Shown: positions 62,859 through 64,000 of the stretch, piece after piece
Position numbering within the stretch: the stretch's first letter is position 1
Layout: each line of letters begins with the position of its first letter
Assembly: GCA_021228405.1 (NCBI GenBank)
Contig: JAJQRF010000011.1
Location: forward strand, 1-64,000
Length of the DNA stretch: 64,000 nucleotides
From: Pyrinomonadaceae bacterium
GTDB lineage: Bacteria > Acidobacteriota > Blastocatellia > Pyrinomonadales > Pyrinomonadaceae
Direction of reading: 5' to 3'
The notes under the pieces: model-generated
The model's database searches: none
The model's input: only the letters and a program-made list of their open reading frames with translations
What the model was told of the DNA's origin: nothing
Translations under genes and position numbers: made by a program

Positions 62859-64000
62859 TCACTTATTACTTATCACGAAATTTGGCTGGTTTGCATTTGA
62901 ATTTGCGTTTGCGTTGATGTTTTGAGATTTGTTTGAATTTTCTTCTTTCGATTCATTTCCGTCGGCTTCGCCCATTAATTTCAGAACTATCGAATCGATC
63001 GTTCCGACACTGCTTTTTTGGCGCGTTTCGTTGTTGACCATCACGGCAAACGTGATGATTTCGCCGTCTTTTCTCTGCGCGTAACCTGCGAGCGAATTGA
63101 CGAATGAGATCGTTCCCGTTTTTGCCAGAACTCTGCCTTTTACTTTGCCGAATCTGCCGCCGAGCGTTCCGTCCGTTCCGCCGACAGGCAGAGAATCGGT
63201 AAATTCCTTCGCAAATTTGCTTTGCGCCGCGAAAATAAAGGCTCTTGCGAAAACTTCGGGGGTCACGAAATCCAATCTCGAAAGCCCCGAACCGTCGGAA
63301 ATCTGCACTTCGTCCGCCGCAATTTTATGTTCGAGCAACCATTTTTTGACGAGTGCCGCGCCCGCGATGTCGTCGCCGCGCACGTTTTGCGGAAGCTGAA
63401 TCGAATTCGGAACTTCCGCGCCGAATTTCTTGCCGATGGTGCGCAAAAGCAATTCGGCAATGATGTTGACCGAATGTTTATTCATCCGCCTGACGGCTTC
63501 GCCGAGCGTCTGGCTCTGCACCGAAGCGAGTTCCTGCGCCTTTGAAACGTCGAGCGCATCCGAAGATTTCCAGCTCCGCGTTTTCGTTTCGCCTTCGACC
63601 GAAATTCCTTTCTTTTCTAAAGATTCTTTGAGCGTTTTGGCAACCAAGCCCGACGGATTGTGCACCGACACGCGTGCGCCGAAGGCTTTCGTGTTTCCCC
63701 AAACGTAAAATTCATTGTCGTCGAGTCCGCGTTTGATGCCGCCCGCTTCGTAATTCGCATCGCGGTTCGCGTTATTTATCGGTGTCGGGTTGCCGACCGT
63801 GACGTTCAGATAATTGGTGTTGGCGCGTCCTTCGCCGTTTTCGACGTTGACGAAAGCCTGATTTTCGTTGATCGTAAGAGCCGATGCTTCCGCGCCGTAA
63901 TACCATTGCAGTTCGTTCCACGTCCAGCCGTCGCCGATGGTGTCGCCGCGAAAATAACTGTCGTCGCCGACGATATTTCCCTTCACGCGCTTCAAGCCCT
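62859..64000 (-). CDS. dacB: D-alanyl-D-alanine carboxypeptidase/endopeptidase, PBP4 type (5' end beyond window)
   Basis: 380 codons seen; the N-terminal part with the SxxK motif lies outside the window, and the frame continues through 64000 (GLKRVKGNIVGDD). Visible: the SxN motif SVN in MNKHSVNIIAELLLRTIG and the KTG motif in LAKTGTISFVNSLAGY, plus SDGSGLSRLDFVTP, typical of class C low-molecular-mass PBPs. Trims or cuts peptidoglycan cross-links in the periplasm. The C-terminus ends in an Asn/Glu-rich low-complexity tail. The stop region sits next to heptamer repeats. Confidence 0.9.
   Translation of the reverse strand, partial: GLKRVKGNIVGDDSYFRGDTIGDGWTWNELQWYYGAEASALTINENQAFVNVENGEGRANTNYLNVTVGNPTPINNANRDANYEAGGIKRGLDDNEFYVWGNTKAFGARVSVHNPSGLVAKTLKESLEKKGISVEGETKTRSWKSSDALDVSKAQELASVQSQTLGEAVRRMNKHSVNIIAELLLRTIGKKFGAEVPNSIQLPQNVRGDDIAGAALVKKWLLEHKIAADEVQISDGSGLSRLDFVTPEVFARAFIFAAQSKFAKEFTDSLPVGGTDGTLGGRFGKVKGRVLAKTGTISFVNSLAGYAQRKDGEIITFAVMVNNETRQKSSVGTIDSIVLKLMGEADGNESKEENSNKSQNINANANSNANQPNFVISNK

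Overview
The window looks like a piece of an Acidobacteriota chromosome, probably class Blastocatellia or a relative. The best taxonomic pointers are two paralogous von Willebrand proteins of the 'VWFA-related Acidobacterial domain' type (37995-40632). The housekeeping half is moderately GC-rich (TCG/GCG/CGA-rich codons), while the left half is clearly AT-richer. No rRNA, tRNA or CRISPR array was seen.

Positions 1-29664 are a genomic island of Tn7-like transposons piled up next to glmS. The active-looking element carries a complete tnsABCDE set (minus strand, 29560 down to 21178). Its right end stops 25 bp downstream of the glmS stop codon, the classic attTn7 arrangement. Further ends lie at 272-350 (right), 355-517 (left), 3679-3775 (right) and 3781-3940 (left), with decayed left-end pieces at 925-1050 and 9041-9085, so several elements were stacked and partly deleted. 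Each right end carries a tnsA start region; two of the three are broken. The possible target duplications (ATTTA at the outer junctions, ACACT at the inner one) suggest that two tandem elements moved into glmS as one composite.

Island cargo, left to right: a membrane-bound winged-helix regulator and a secreted CHAP protein; a four-gene nucleotide/deazaguanine-type cluster (OGG-like glycosylase, small protein, PfkB-nucleoside deoxyribosyltransferase fusion, QueC-like enzyme); a divergent RHH/IS5-like regulator; a tiny structured gene at 8303-8548; a four-gene operon of NurA-like nuclease, HerA-like ATPase, GHKL ATPase and radical SAM protein; a TPR/SH3 pair; an XRE regulator; an IS66 transposase; and a membrane-anchored PA-IL-like lectin protein. 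The two multi-gene clusters are the best candidates for undescribed defence systems. Remnants of IS256, IS110, IS1595 and IS5 elements surround them.

Positions 29690-64000 are chromosomal backbone: glmS-glmU-yvcK (UDP-GlcNAc supply), glgC, a fulvocin C-related peptide protein with a TlpA-like membrane thioredoxin, the two VWFA proteins, a serine hydrolase, a Gfo/Idh/MocA oxidoreductase, an ArnT-like transferase, Sua5/TsaC, a response regulator-YaiO-HEAT-GT2 exopolysaccharide-type cluster, uvrC, an AT-rich ATPase/membrane-protein pair, an AspH-like dioxygenase, a KefB-type antiporter, thymidine kinase and a PBP4-type carboxypeptidase cut by the window edge. Intergenic spaces here hold three unrelated minisatellites that share an exact 21-bp period, plus many heptanucleotide repeats, some inside genes.
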